DNA of 64,000 nt from contig AP026129.1 of assembly GCA_030295235.1 (NCBI GenBank), positions 248,001 through 312,000 of the forward strand. Direction: 5' to 3'. The position numbers were made by a program, and so were the translations under genes. Source of the DNA: Fistulifera solaris. Its lineage: Eukaryota > Bacillariophyta > Bacillariophyceae > Naviculales > Stauroneidaceae. The notes below the pieces were generated by a model that saw only the letters and a list, made by a program, of their open reading frames with translations, made no database searches and had not been told where the DNA came from. This document shows positions 12,884 through 23,024 of this stretch, piece by piece (the stretch's first letter is position 1; every line of letters begins with the position of its first letter).

Positions 12884-14674
12884 TTACAAGTCCCCTGTTA
12901 CTAGTCGAGCTCGTTTACTTCTCGGGGTAATGAACCGAACATTGGCTCTCCCTTTTTTGCTGTTGGATTGTTCAAGAGGGTGTTTCTTTTTTACACGAGC
13001 GAACTCAATCACCAAATTGGCTTGGTCGAAGTACTTCTCGGCCTTCAGTCGGTCTGGTCCTTCAGCGGGTAACTGAAGCATTTTCAATGTTGCGGCTGCT
13101 AGCGCTTGGTGGCTGACATCTTGTCGATAATGAAATTTTAATAGCGCCAACTCCCACGCTGAAGTTGAAAACGGATAACTATTTTCGGGGTCTAGAGCAA
13201 GAGGATCGTATTCTCCCGTTGCAATGACAAAGTCTTCATCGTTTTCCAGTAGTGGCTGTATAGCTGAATATCGCTGGAGCAGATTTCTGGCAAATGCAAT
13301 GAGTGGGATCGACGAAGCCGGGGGTAATTGCAAAGCAACAGATGTGATTTGTTTGAAGAATGCGGCTACGCGAGTTGCAGAAAATTCTCGGCGCTTACAA
13401 AGCGCCGTGTCCAAACATTTTAAGGTCAAATCCAAAACATTTTGGGCCCCTCCCTCATTAGTTTCATGAAAGAAGCAAAGTCTTGGAAGTTGCGTGTACA
13501 AAGGGAGTATGTATTCTTTGAGATCAATCTTGAGTTCCTTCCCTGGTCCTTGTAAAGTCTGAAATGCCGTCAATATACAATTCAAAGACGCGTCGAGAGG
13601 CAAAGTATCTACTTCTCGTAAAAGATCTTTCAACACTGCCAGCAAGTCCATTACAGTCTCCATGTTAATAAGATGCGCGAATTTCGCCAGCCCTTCTAGA
13701 GCAGCGCACAAAATATCATCCCTGGTAGATCTTTGCGCCGAACTATTCGCACAACTTTTCAAGATTCGAAAGTAAGCCAAGATAACAATTTCTAATGTCT
13801 GAGCTTGGCTTCTGGCAAGGACTGCTTTGTCAACAGTCGCTTCGCTCTCTTTCAACTCAGCTTCAATCGAGGCTGTCTCTTTATCCTTTTTCTTGTGACG
13901 TTTGCGAGACTGCTGTAACAGTTTCGCAGCGGTTGCTTCATCCGCATGGACTTTCAAAGGCAGCGCTGCAAACGATCGCACAACACGGGGACGAACAATT
14001 GGTGCATTCTGAATGACCTTTGCCACCATTCGCGCGGCCTCTTCTGCTACCTGACCTTGCGCATCTTCTCGAAAGACAGTCTCGACGGCCTTGCAACAGG
14101 CTTCTGCTACTACCGAGGATAGTCCTGTATTCATATGTCTTACTACAGCAGTCAGCAAGTTCGAACGAAAATTGAACGTGTATGCCGTCGATAATAGCTC
14201 GCACAAGCTCAGCATGCAAGTGACTTGCAAAGAGGAAGGCGGACTCTGCGTAGACTGATTCCATTTCTTTTCCAGAACCTGCAGATATTGCTGGTAATGA
14301 CTAAGTAAATTTCTTTCATATTCCCAGGTTTGCTTGGTTTCCTTCGAAACGAGGACAGCACTCTCTTGCTCGGTCGGTAATCGGATGCGATAGGCTGGCA
14401 AAATGTCTTTGAAAAGAGCTAGCAATGAAACGACCGCAAGCTTTGCAACATATTCATCCTTGTGCTGCGTCAGCGACAATAACTGGCTCATTTTTGAGGG
14501 ACCTGCTGATGATCCAAAAGCTCCTTGTGGATTTTCGAGAATCGATTCGCTGAGTTCGGCAATTAGATCGCATATTTGAGCAACAGTTAGTTGATCGGGG
14601 TTTCGGTAAAGTGGTTCAGCCTTTGTGGCCTGCGAGTTGGAGTCCTTGTCTTTGTTTCGCGATCTTCTGCCCAT
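12884..14674 (-). CDS. NOC3: nucleolar complex protein 3 (NOC3) homologue
   Basis: Works in pre-60S ribosome maturation and, in yeast, in pre-replication complex loading. The 596-aa product starts with a basic MGRRSRNKDKD tail. Residues 75-150 match the Noc3 N-terminal core: a repeat-like segment AKLAVVSLLALFKDILPAYRIR, then E-R-N-LL-SHYQQYLQVLEKKW. The C-terminal third corresponds to the CBF/Mak21-type helical domain (DPLALDPENS, WELALLKFHYRQDV, HQALAAATLKML). It ends in a basic KKGRANVRFITPRSKRAR tail typical of nucleolar proteins. No intron or frame shift. Divergent from Rab5. Confidence 0.88.
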   Translation of the reverse strand: MGRRSRNKDKDSNSQATKAEPLYRNPDQLTVAQICDLIAELSESILENPQGAFGSSAGPSKMSQLLSLTQHKDEYVAKLAVVSLLALFKDILPAYRIRLPTEQESAVLVSKETKQTWEYERNLLSHYQQYLQVLEKKWNQSTQSPPSSLQVTCMLSLCELLSTAYTFNFRSNLLTAVVRHMNTGLSSVVAEACCKAVETVFREDAQGQVAEEAARMVAKVIQNAPIVRPRVVRSFAALPLKVHADEATAAKLLQQSRKRHKKKDKETASIEAELKESEATVDKAVLARSQAQTLEIVILAYFRILKSCANSSAQRSTRDDILCAALEGLAKFAHLINMETVMDLLAVLKDLLREVDTLPLDASLNCILTAFQTLQGPGKELKIDLKEYILPLYTQLPRLCFFHETNEGGAQNVLDLTLKCLDTALCKRREFSATRVAAFFKQITSVALQLPPASSIPLIAFARNLLQRYSAIQPLLENDEDFVIATGEYDPLALDPENSYPFSTSAWELALLKFHYRQDVSHQALAAATLKMLQLPAEGPDRLKAEKYFDQANLVIEFARVKKKHPLEQSNSKKGRANVRFITPRSKRARLVTGDL

Positions 14675-15200
14675 GATCTTAGTTATTGTGGAGAATCAAT
14701 CATACGAGTATCGTTTGATGATGGCGACTATTTAGAGAAAAATGAAAAAATAATGGCAACATCATGGTCACGTTTTTCATTGGTGGAAGTGGCCGAGACT
14801 GGTTGACGGAGGCCAGACGTTCTCTTAATAGTACGTAGTAGTAAACGACACTAAAATTTTCTTCGTTAACACAAAATAGGCCAACACCGCCTACAGTATG
14901 ATGAAAGTAACTATCTGCCGTTTAGGTTCCATATAGTTAAATGTGATCTGTGAAGACTTCTTCATAAGTCATACTGATACTCGAACTGGCACTGGCACTG
15001 CTACTTGTACGTGCTGCGTGTTCGCAACGCCAGCTTTTGTTTTCCCCAACACAGGCGATGCAGCAAAACGAAAAAAGAACGCGCTCTTTCGAAGTCACGC
15101 GCAGTTTGTTCTCGCCGTCAACAAGACAGAATTTATTTGCAACGACCTTGCGAACAAGCAAAACAATTCAATTTTGATTCAGTTGATATTTTCTATTATG
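14675..15200. promoter_or_regulatory. divergent NOC3/Rab5 intergenic region
   Basis: Shared upstream region of a minus-strand and a plus-strand gene, 526 bp. The Rab5 frame stays open upstream of its start, but without Rab-like sequence, so this is taken as 5' UTR. No defined core promoter motif seen. Confidence 0.4.
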
Positions 15201-16084
15201 ATGAATAGCAACATCGGTCCTTCATCACCGGCAGCGAGTCGCGTTCATCATTTCAAGTTGGTACTTCTCGGTGACACGGCAGTAGGCAAGTCGTGCCTAG
15301 TGGTCCGATTCGTCCGTGATGAATTCTTCGAATTTCAGGAGCCTACAATCGGAGGTACGTCTTTACTGTTGTTGTGAGAATCGATAACGTGTTGTATGAG
15401 ATATGTAATACAGCGTGAGAGGAGCGGAAAGCGGTTATGGAACCGCATGAAGCATTGACTACGTTCCAGAGTCGTAGGTCATTTATGTTCTAGCATTTAG
15501 TTCTCACAAATGCCTCTTATCGTCTCTGTTTTCTGTTTTTCAGCGGCATTCTTGACCCAAACAGTGCAGTTGGACGACGCAATGGTCAAGTTTGAAATGT
15601 AAGTAGCGTTATTCTAGAGTGGAATGGGTGCACTGCCTAAATATCTCACGCTTATAATATCATAAAACTGCTTCTTCCAGCTGGGACACAGCTGGACAAG
15701 AAAAGATATCGCAGTCTTGCTCCCATGTATTATCGAGGAGCTTCGGCGGCTATCGTTGTTTATGACATCACCAACCCTGACTCGTTTGCTGGAGCAAAAA
15801 GTTGGGTGAAGGAGCTTCAACGCCGTGGCGACCCCAATGTAGTGATTGCACTTGCCGGTAATAAGGCCGACCTTGAAGGGAGACGCAAAGTGGAATTTGA
15901 AGAAGCTGCTGCGTACGCCGCAGAGAACGGCCTGCTGCACTTGGAAACTTCTGCCAAAAACAGCAATAATGTGAAGGCTTTGTTTGTTGAGATTGCGAAA
16001 AAGCTTCCTAAGAACCCTCCTCAGCCCGAACGCGAGGCGTTCCCTATCATGCCTCAACAGCCGGAAAAGCAAGGATGCTGCTGA
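15201..16084 (+). CDS. RAB5: Rab5-type small GTPase, 3 exons
   Basis: Controls early endosome fusion. Exons are 15201-15354, 15544-15598 and 15681-16084, all with GT-AG introns, giving about 203 aa. An ATG also lies one codon upstream at 15198. The G1 loop is GDTAVGKS, the effector/switch I region is [16 protein letters not shown]3 is WDTAGQE, G4 is GNKADLE and G5 is ETSAKN. The effector sequence with IGAAF and the switch [15 protein letters not shown] are specific to Rab5. The C-terminal QGCC is a double-cysteine prenylation site. One extra A in the run 15701-15704 shifts the frame directly after WDTAGQE. Removing it restores the RYRSL segment. Confidence 0.95.
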
Positions 16085-16517
16085 ATATTTTTTCTGTCGC
16101 GTGGCTCTATTTTTCTGCGTTGCGTTGGGGTGAGAATGAAGCTACTTTAGTGAGATACTGCAGGTAGAGTTCTAGCTTTGGCTTCGATGACGAAAGAGGG
16201 GAAGGAAGAGGATGATTTGTAGTCACCATTATCATTCAAAAATATTATTCATCTTTTTTTCGGTGTTACTTCATTTTTTTTCCTTCTCGCGGAGGACCTT
16301 AGAAGCATTTATTCGCATTTCGCCCCGTGGCGTCTGTCTGTAGTCTGACAATGGTTGCGCCGCACACGATGCGATGCTGGTACTGGTAGACGACTGCCGA
16401 TGTGCATGCATTCTCCCTGATATCGATCTTCGCCACATTTGCAAACAGGAGATTGATTCAAAACAGTCTTCCTATCAAATTAAATACTATCGTTAGAAAC
16501 TTACTGATACGACGGAA
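16085..16517. other. intergenic, nothing recognised
   Basis: 3' region of Rab5 and 5' region of the SWI3-like gene. Only poly-T and poly-A tracts are seen. Confidence 0.4.
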
Positions 16518-18341
16518 ATGTCAGCCAAACGATCCGCTGAAATTATCGAGGACTCGGAAGATGGCAATTTGAAGCGCAACAAATCGATTGTAAAAAACGC
16601 GAAACATCCATTGCGGAGAGATCTTTCTGCAGGCATGAATCCAGTTACATTACTTACGGGCTATTACGGAGCGAGAGGCGAACGCATTCGCCACGTAGTG
16701 CATGAAGGTGCTCTTCGACTGCCTCAAGATGCATTAGACATTTGTGCGCCAGCGTCTCTGTCGGGCAAGAAGTTTGCTTTGCCGGAGCTCGATTCGGTGG
16801 CTCGACCTACCGTAGATTCTCGGCGGAAAAGCGTTCTGGTGACCGACTTAACCGTAGAAATGGTGGACGGAGAGCCTGATGGAAAACAAATATTGAAAAC
16901 TGTCGCGAATAATCGAGTGATACACCTCGAGGAGGATCCGATGCGAATTCGAGGAGGAGGAGAAGAAGGCGACGATACCGCCGATGCGGATGCGAAAGAT
17001 GTTTTTGACCCACCGAAAGCAACCGGTTCGTTTTCGGACGCAGCGCCTAGTGTTTTCAATGCACCAATGTCGGTTCCAGTTGTAAACACGGCTAGCGAGA
17101 AGGCTGCAACCATTCCCTCAACGGAAGCCGCTGTCGCTGAGACGGCGTCACAGATACCTGCTCAGGCGACTGTAGCTAGTGATTTAAACGAGCAGCAACC
17201 GAGCGTGCAGGCCGAGGTGGTGCCAGACGCTACTATTGTTTCGAATAGCACCACACCTCAGGCTCTCCTTAGCGGTACACCGCCTATAACCGGGACATCT
17301 GAAACAGTTCCTGCTCCGACTCTTCAAGTAGTAGGACTTCCGAAGCAACCCAATCCTGCCTGGGAACAACATATGCCTGGGCCTAATGACGAAATGACAA
17401 TTGATCCAAGCACTACATCCCCCAAACCCGAATGGTTTAACCTTAACAGAGTATCGTCTCTCGAACGATCTTTGCTACCGGAATGGTTTGATGGCAGTGC
17501 ACCTCATCGAACCGAACAATCTTTTCTACAAACTCGAAGTAAACTCATGGACATGTCAGAGAAACTTGGCACTCGCTACCTTACCGCAACAATGGCAAGA
17601 AGATCAGTTCCTGGCGATGCGGGGAGTTTGATGCGTTTGCATGCTTTTCTTTGTTCCTATAACTTAATCAATGAACACTCTTTAAACGATTCGGCTCCCC
17701 TCCCTGTTTCTATGCAAGAGCCGTCTGAGGTCAAAAAGGGTTGGGACGAACCATTGAACGGAAAATTACTGGAAGCCATTGTGAAGGAATCGCGGGAGAA
17801 TCATTCGGGTCCTATCAACTGGGAAAACATTTCCAAACTAGTGGGTCAGGGAAAGAAGCCAGCCGAGTGCGAACAACAGTTTTTGTCAATGCATATTCCG
17901 GAAGAGACGGTTGATGTCTCACTAGAGCGATCCATTACACCCGATGCTACTACTATGAAAGAACGCTCGCTCGATACGGACTTGGATACGGCGACATTAT
18001 CAAAAATTTTGCAGCAGCTCGTAGAGAAAACTGATTCCAATGTTCTCCACAGTGTCACTACTGCTGCCCTCATTTCCACACGAAACAATTTGAGCAGAAC
18101 GCAGCAAGCAGTAGCTGTTGGCCTTGCTGTCAGTCACGCCGAAAAAACTGCAGAAGAGCAAGAGGCACGAGTTGGAGCGATTCTCTCCCAAGTGGTGGAA
18201 CTACGAATGCAGAAACTTGAAAATCGACTGGCTTTGCTAGATGATGTCGAGGGGATGCTGGAAGCGGAGAGGGCTGCGCTGGAGCTAGAGAGACGGGATC
18301 TATACACCGCAAGATGCCGACATTGGTTTCAGGGTCCCTAG
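16518..18341 (+). CDS. SWI3/SMARCC-like chromatin-remodelling subunit
   Basis: A likely core subunit of a SWI/SNF-type nucleosome remodeller. The 607-aa protein has a low-complexity Ala/Thr/Val-rich region over residues 130-280. A SWIRM-like domain follows at about 300-385 (LPEWFDG-S-HRTEQSFLQTR, ending LMRLHAFLCSYNLIN), then a SANT/Myb-like helix set at about 410-460 (W-LLEAIVKE, INWENISKLVG-KKPAECEQQF). A C-terminal coiled coil spans about 530-600 (QKLENRLALLDDVEGMLEAE, LELERRDLYTARCRHWF). This order, SWIRM-SANT-coiled coil ending in a WF motif, is that of SWI3/SMARCC proteins. A single exon with no shift. Confidence 0.85.
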   Translation: MSAKRSAEIIEDSEDGNLKRNKSIVKNAKHPLRRDLSAGMNPVTLLTGYYGARGERIRHVVHEGALRLPQDALDICAPASLSGKKFALPELDSVARPTVDSRRKSVLVTDLTVEMVDGEPDGKQILKTVANNRVIHLEEDPMRIRGGGEEGDDTADADAKDVFDPPKATGSFSDAAPSVFNAPMSVPVVNTASEKAATIPSTEAAVAETASQIPAQATVASDLNEQQPSVQAEVVPDATIVSNSTTPQALLSGTPPITGTSETVPAPTLQVVGLPKQPNPAWEQHMPGPNDEMTIDPSTTSPKPEWFNLNRVSSLERSLLPEWFDGSAPHRTEQSFLQTRSKLMDMSEKLGTRYLTATMARRSVPGDAGSLMRLHAFLCSYNLINEHSLNDSAPLPVSMQEPSEVKKGWDEPLNGKLLEAIVKESRENHSGPINWENISKLVGQGKKPAECEQQFLSMHIPEETVDVSLERSITPDATTMKERSLDTDLDTATLSKILQQLVEKTDSNVLHSVTTAALISTRNNLSRTQQAVAVGLAVSHAEKTAEEQEARVGAILSQVVELRMQKLENRLALLDDVEGMLEAERAALELERRDLYTARCRHWFQGP

Positions 18342-18913
18342 AGTCGTCAGAAAGGGGATATGTTCAGCGTTTATAATCGTGAATGTAATTTCTAAAGTTG
18401 GTATATTGTTATTTTCGTAGTCGCCCCATCCCCATTGTGTCGGTACCGCTACGAAGCGCGAAAAACGAGGTTCCGCCGTCGTTACCAGTACAGGAAAACG
18501 AAGGCTTCCGTGTTGTGTGGGGAAAAAAAGGCCGATCCTTTTGCGCTTAGCCTCATCTCTAAGAAGTCATAGTCGGTCATTGTGTCTTTTCTCTCAAGAA
18601 AAAAGGGTTGAAATTTGGGCCTGATGTCTGACTGCTGACGGCAGACAGATTATGTGCGTAGAAATCCTACGGACGCGGAAAACTCCGTGACGTGTGATAA
18701 AGATCTCCACATTTTCACGAGTATTTGTACTGGTACAAAAACGTCCGTAGATCAAATCAAAAACAAAGGGAGATCATACCAGGTAGCGATTTCCTCCGTC
18801 CCGACAGCACCTCTATTTTGGATGTAGCCCTCCCACAGTTTTCATCCTTCGCTAACCAGTTTAACAACCACAAGGTTTCTCTTAGCATTACACTGCAATA
18901 AAACAGAGCTAGC
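18342..18913. other. intergenic, nothing recognised
   Basis: No open frame, RNA or repeat that I can support. It presumably contains the 3' end of the SWI3-like gene and the promoter of the PP2C gene. Confidence 0.4.
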
Positions 18914-19008
18914 ATGAGTACTCCACATTCAGTGATTCATGCTCGATCATATGTTGAGGAGGTAGAGAAAAAGCCAGACGATGCAAAGGATGCGAAGAAA
19001 AAAGAGTG
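18914..19008 (+). other. upstream ORF or first exon of the PP2C gene
   Basis: An ATG at 18914 opens a 31-codon frame (MSTPHSVIHARSYVEEVEKK and onward, Lys-rich end). A consensus donor GTGAGT follows at 19009, and the first good acceptor is TCAG at 19282-19285, directly before the PP2C ATG. Splicing leaves two bases, TG, against ATG, forming TGATG. The small frame would then stop on a codon overlapping the PP2C start. Alternatively, if one A is missing from the A6 run at 18998-19003, the exon would be in frame and give an N-terminally extended phosphatase. I cannot decide between the two. Confidence 0.4.
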
Positions 19009-19270
19009 GTGAGTGATTGATCGGTCATTCTTTGTGTCTTCTCCTAATGTGTCGTTGTAAGAGCGTTGAATACTCCGTTAGGGTTGCGTCTTGGCTGGCT
19101 GTGTATTCCGTTGTCTTAATTAGCTGGTGATCTCGGAAAAGCTATCGCGATTCTTCCGCAGCAGAAGCTAAAGAACCAGTAATGAGTCGCTGCTCAAGTC
19201 GTCACAAAACCCATGTTTGCACCTTTTCTGATTTCATTTACCTTACACTTCAACGTTCACGTAAACGCTT

Positions 19271-20320
19271 TTGCATTCAAATCAGATGGGCGCCATCGGA
19301 AAGCCTTTTCAAAAGATGCGCCGTCGTTTGACGGTAACGGGCAGCACTGGTAATAGCGAAGATATTGACGGCCGCATGAACTCTAAGGAATCCTTGCCGG
19401 AGATGGCAGAACATGTTTCAAAAGTAAGAACTCCGCCTCCGAAACTCAAGTATCCCCGCTGTGCCGTGACAGAATATTCGGGGGTCTCCAAGAAAGGTCA
19501 CGCGCCATACAATCCTCGCAAGAAGAACCAGGATTCGATTATCATGGCTGATTGCAGTGAAACCAACACACTCATCTTGTGTGTGTTGGATGGGCACGGT
19601 GAACACGGGGATGGTGCGTCGCAGACGTTCCGAGATCAGCTCGTTACGGAAATGTTGAACCATCCAGCCTGGTTCAAAGATGTCAAGCAGGCTTCCAAGG
19701 ATGCTATCGCCAAGGTCGAGCGTAACTTGCTCCGCAACTATCGCATCGATAGCGAATTCAGTGGAACTACTTTGTCGATGGCGATCGTCCGTGGTAACAC
19801 AGTCACGGGTGTGAATATCGGTGACTCGCGAGTCATTTTGGGCAAGCAGGAAGGAGGAAACCTCACGTATCAAGAAATTACTTACGACCACAAGCCCGAT
19901 TCTCCGGCAGAAAAAGAGCGCATTCTCGCTTGCGGGGGTCGTGTCTTTGCCGTCGAATACGACGATGGCATTGATGGCCCTCCTCGTGTCTGGTTGGGCA
20001 ACATGGACATTCCAGGACTAGCGATGAGTCGCTCATTGGGGGACGTTGTGGCCCATTCAGCGGGTGTAATCTCAGATCCCGAGTTCACGGAGTTTGAGCT
20101 CAACCCCGAAACAGACAAGTTCCTGGTCGTTGCCACAGATGGTCTGTGGGAGTTTGTAGATAACCAAGAAACCGTGGAATTCGTGGACTCCCAGCCTGGA
20201 CCTACGGATGCGGTCGACGTATTGGTGACCGAAGCCGCGACAAGGTGGATGCACGAGGAGCAAGTTATCGACGACACAACTATCATCGTCGCCAACTTAT
20301 TTGGCTACAAGTCAAGCTAA
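19271..20320 (+). CDS. PP2C-family protein serine/threonine phosphatase
   Basis: A metal-dependent Ser/Thr phosphatase. The frame opens at 19271, but the likely start is the ATG at 19286 directly after an acceptor site. It gives MGAIGKPF, a good N-myristoylation sequence. PP2C motifs are visible in order: KNQDS, the metal-binding VLDGHGEHGDGAS, SGTTLSMAIVRG, VNIGDSRVILG, GLAMSRSLGD, VVATDGLWEFVDNQE and the final DDTTIIVANL. All metal-binding aspartates are present, so an active enzyme is expected. Total 344-349 aa, an ordinary single-domain length. N-terminal myristoylation would place it on membranes. Confidence 0.93.
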   Translation: MHSNQMGAIGKPFQKMRRRLTVTGSTGNSEDIDGRMNSKESLPEMAEHVSKVRTPPPKLKYPRCAVTEYSGVSKKGHAPYNPRKKNQDSIIMADCSETNTLILCVLDGHGEHGDGASQTFRDQLVTEMLNHPAWFKDVKQASKDAIAKVERNLLRNYRIDSEFSGTTLSMAIVRGNTVTGVNIGDSRVILGKQEGGNLTYQEITYDHKPDSPAEKERILACGGRVFAVEYDDGIDGPPRVWLGNMDIPGLAMSRSLGDVVAHSAGVISDPEFTEFELNPETDKFLVVATDGLWEFVDNQETVEFVDSQPGPTDAVDVLVTEAATRWMHEEQVIDDTTIIVANLFGYKSS

Positions 20321-20495
20321 AGATTTCTCTCTTGTTCATAATAACAATAAGGAAGAACGAAAAGGGTACATTTGACGGAAGGAGTGGCTCCTTCCGATAA
20401 GTTCGACACGAAGTGTCATTATAACACAATCTTTAAAAGAAAATGAAAAAATAATCTTTGAAGTATTATAAAGTGCCTGGTTCGTCTTGACTTTT

Positions 20496-20801
20496 CTATG
20501 ATTTTCTTTCTTGTTTGTATCCCTTTGGTAAATCGGCTCTTACTTGGTTCTTCAAATAGCTGTTATCGTCACTAGCATACCAATCTCGCTTGTCAATTTG
20601 ATTGTCTTTACGTTCGTATTCTTCCTTAATTTTTTCTTGAACGTCTTGAAAGTAGGTTGAATCCATTGTTGGGTGATGCACACGACCCCTCCAAACGTTT
20701 TTGCTAATCTGATACGTTTGAAAGCCAAAAAACGTGAAGAGTCCGAGTACAAATCCTTTGTGAGCCACGTTAGCCACTTGAGAGAAAGCTGATGTCGACA
20801 T
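20496..20801 (-). CDS. small single-TM protein, unknown
   Basis: 101 aa. The N-terminus is uncharged (MSTSAFSQVANVAHKG) and leads into one hydrophobic segment (FVLGLFTFFGFQTY). A strongly charged tail follows, with DVQEKIKEEYERKDNQIDKRDWY and a basic end. The layout is that of a small accessory subunit of a mitochondrial inner-membrane complex, but no family is recognised. Clean ATG and stop, and a codon pattern like its neighbours. Convergent with PP2C. Confidence 0.55.
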   Translation of the reverse strand: MSTSAFSQVANVAHKGFVLGLFTFFGFQTYQISKNVWRGRVHHPTMDSTYFQDVQEKIKEEYERKDNQIDKRDWYASDDNSYLKNQVRADLPKGYKQERKS

Positions 20802-21799
20802 GTTTCCTATTCTATAGACTTTAAAAAAAGAATAAATTCATTCAACAGATTCATTTATGTATTCTTCCAATGTGTTTGTTCGGATTGCGTGTCCCTTCTT
20901 TCGCCTCTGCGATGTGCGCTGGCAAAATGGTGATCGAATTATTTTGTTCCGGGTCTCCTTGCCGGGTCTTTCATCTCCGAACTCCGGAAACATCGAAGAC
21001 CGAGCGAAGTACGGACGCAGGGTTTTCAATAACCATAACCTTACTAAGACTACGTAGTAAGCTCCTTGGGAAACCTACATCGTTAACTTCCTACGAGGCC
21101 TACGTGAAATCCACGTAGACATTAAAAGCGTTTCATCTAATGCAATCATGACGGGCATCGCTAATTGGTCCGATGGTTTCGCGAAAGCAAGAATGGTTTA
21201 CTTTTGTTGGGGGGAAGAGCTAGTGACACAAAGGGTGTTCAAACGAAAAGAGACGTTTCTGTCACGCGTCTCATGATTGAAATCCAGTCGTGACGAAAGG
21301 TCGCCTACATTTTGGGAGTATAGTGAGCGTACTAGGCAACGATCCGGAAGAATTTTCAACGTGAAAGATCGTGGGATGGGGATGGACGGCATTTACAAAG
21401 AGACAATACTAATACGTATCACTTTGATCAAGAAACGTGCCATCGATTTTTTTAATAATAATTTGAGGAATCAGTGGCAAAAAGTTTAGTAGCGAAAGAG
21501 CTTTTTATTTTTATGGCCCGCGTCTCATGACTCATGACTGAAACATAGTCATGGATTGATCTCTCATCTATACACTCCGGACGAGAGTGAATTTCGAGCG
21601 GATTGCGGACATTTTGCAATGCGATGCTATGCAAAATAATTGCATTTCAACTCCAATGCGAGACGTTCTGGTGACGATCTTCTGCACTCGAAAAATCATA
21701 GCTATAGCATAAAATCTTCGCTCGCGCTCAACTAAAGCCTTTTACGGCGATAAGTCTCCAAAGAAAGCTTTTAAAACACACAACTCATTCAAACGCAAA
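20802..21799. other. long intergenic region carrying a dispersed hairpin repeat
   Basis: No gene seen. The right half, from about 21265, carries the hairpin repeat described separately. The rest is unassigned. Confidence 0.5.
21265..21560 (+). repeat. dispersed hairpin-repeat pair, copy A
   Basis: Two hairpins at 21272-21292 and 21534-21554, 262 bp apart. Each has an 8-nt arm CATGA(T/C)TG, a 5-nt loop and a complementary arm ((C)AGTC(G/A)TG). Downstream of the first, CGAAAGG-CGCCTACATTTTGGGAGTATAGTGA aligns with copies at 30310 and 46512. Both are preceded by GCGTCTCATGA. It lies 240 bp upstream of the gene at 21800. Confidence 0.6.
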
Positions 21800-22909
21800 A
21801 TGGATCGAACAGCGTTCTTGGCAAGTATGCCATTCTTGCTGCCAACATGCCTTGACGATTTCCCTCGCAACGTTGATTACTCAGTTGAGATTCTTCTCAA
21901 AGAAACATTCTGCCTTTCGATCGAACCATCGTCGTGTAAGGGTCCGGCTTACTTTGCTGTCGAAGAACGGTCTGATCCAAGCGTATGCCGTGTCGAATTG
22001 GCCTTATTTTATCGACGCGCTTTAAATGACGAAGACGAGATCGTTGAATCTGCACCTTTTCTCATGGAAGATCGGACATCTTTGGAAAAAGCAGAATATT
22101 CGGCTTTGGGAGTAATGATGCGTATCGAGGGACATCTTTACGTCGTCGATGTTCGTCTCTTACGCGGTTTAAAAATGAGCCTGCCATCCACTGAAGAAGG
22201 TACAGAGCGGCCCGCCTGTTTACTTCTCAATTTCACGTGTTCTATCTTTCGGATTTTCTCAAAATATCCCGATGATCACTCCAAACTTCAACAAGCCAAA
22301 AGCAAGCTTACCAGTCTCATTCAAAAGAATCCTGACAGAGTATGGAAGCAAGGACTTCTTTTTCTTGACACGTCCACCATCGACTCACCTTCCACCACGT
22401 CGACTCGACATAAAGAGAGCCAGAACAGTAGTGTAACTGTAGACGACTCGGCAAAGACAACTATTCGTGGAAATCCAACCGCCAGCGTGCCCGCTGTTGT
22501 GGAACGTTTGCAGAAACGACGTCAATATCAAAACGAATTCAGTGAGAGTTTGACGAAGCTCGACATGATTACCAAACAAATTCCTCATTTATCGGATGCC
22601 GATATGCCTCATTATCAACAAGCTGCTTGTAGCATGATGACAGCTGCAGCCGAAGCGCAAGGAAAAGCGTTTGCTTCACCGTTGGATGTAAGCTTGGCGG
22701 CTCAGCACTTTGAAAGCGTGGCGCACGATGCGTGCGAAAACATTACAATGATATTAGAAGCTTTCTTTCCATCCAAAACTCCCAGCGTTCGCCATGATAT
22801 TGTCTTAGATCTGGAGGCGATGGAGGAACAAGTATCCGAACAATTGCAAAAACGACAGAAGTCTATGACGGAGCGGGCGAATTTGGTGCTCTTCCCGACC
22901 CGTGGGTAA
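21800..22909 (+). CDS. hypothetical protein, 369 aa
   Basis: Not recognised. It is a clean single exon with a proper ATG and no frame shift. The N-terminal 200 residues look globular: mixed strands, an FSLSIEPSSCKGPAYFAVEE-like region, and an EGHLYVVDVRLLRGLKMSLP strand-rich part. Residues about 205-245 are Ser/Thr-rich linker. The C-terminal third is helical and probably coiled coil (VVERLQKRRQYQNEF, LDMITKQIP, LDLEAMEEQVSEQLQKRQKS). No signal peptide or membrane segment. Possibly a stramenopile-specific structural or scaffold protein; no function inferred. Confidence 0.7.
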   Translation: MDRTAFLASMPFLLPTCLDDFPRNVDYSVEILLKETFCLSIEPSSCKGPAYFAVEERSDPSVCRVELALFYRRALNDEDEIVESAPFLMEDRTSLEKAEYSALGVMMRIEGHLYVVDVRLLRGLKMSLPSTEEGTERPACLLLNFTCSIFRIFSKYPDDHSKLQQAKSKLTSLIQKNPDRVWKQGLLFLDTSTIDSPSTTSTRHKESQNSSVTVDDSAKTTIRGNPTASVPAVVERLQKRRQYQNEFSESLTKLDMITKQIPHLSDADMPHYQQAACSMMTAAAEAQGKAFASPLDVSLAAQHFESVAHDACENITMILEAFFPSKTPSVRHDIVLDLEAMEEQVSEQLQKRQKSMTERANLVLFPTRG

Positions 22910-23024
22910 TAAAGCCGCAAACCACGACACAAATAATTTCATGGTAGTTGTAGACACATATCAATCGTCTCATAAATATGAATGGAAATAAAGAATGTAA
23001 CAGAATGATATCGCCTGATCGACG

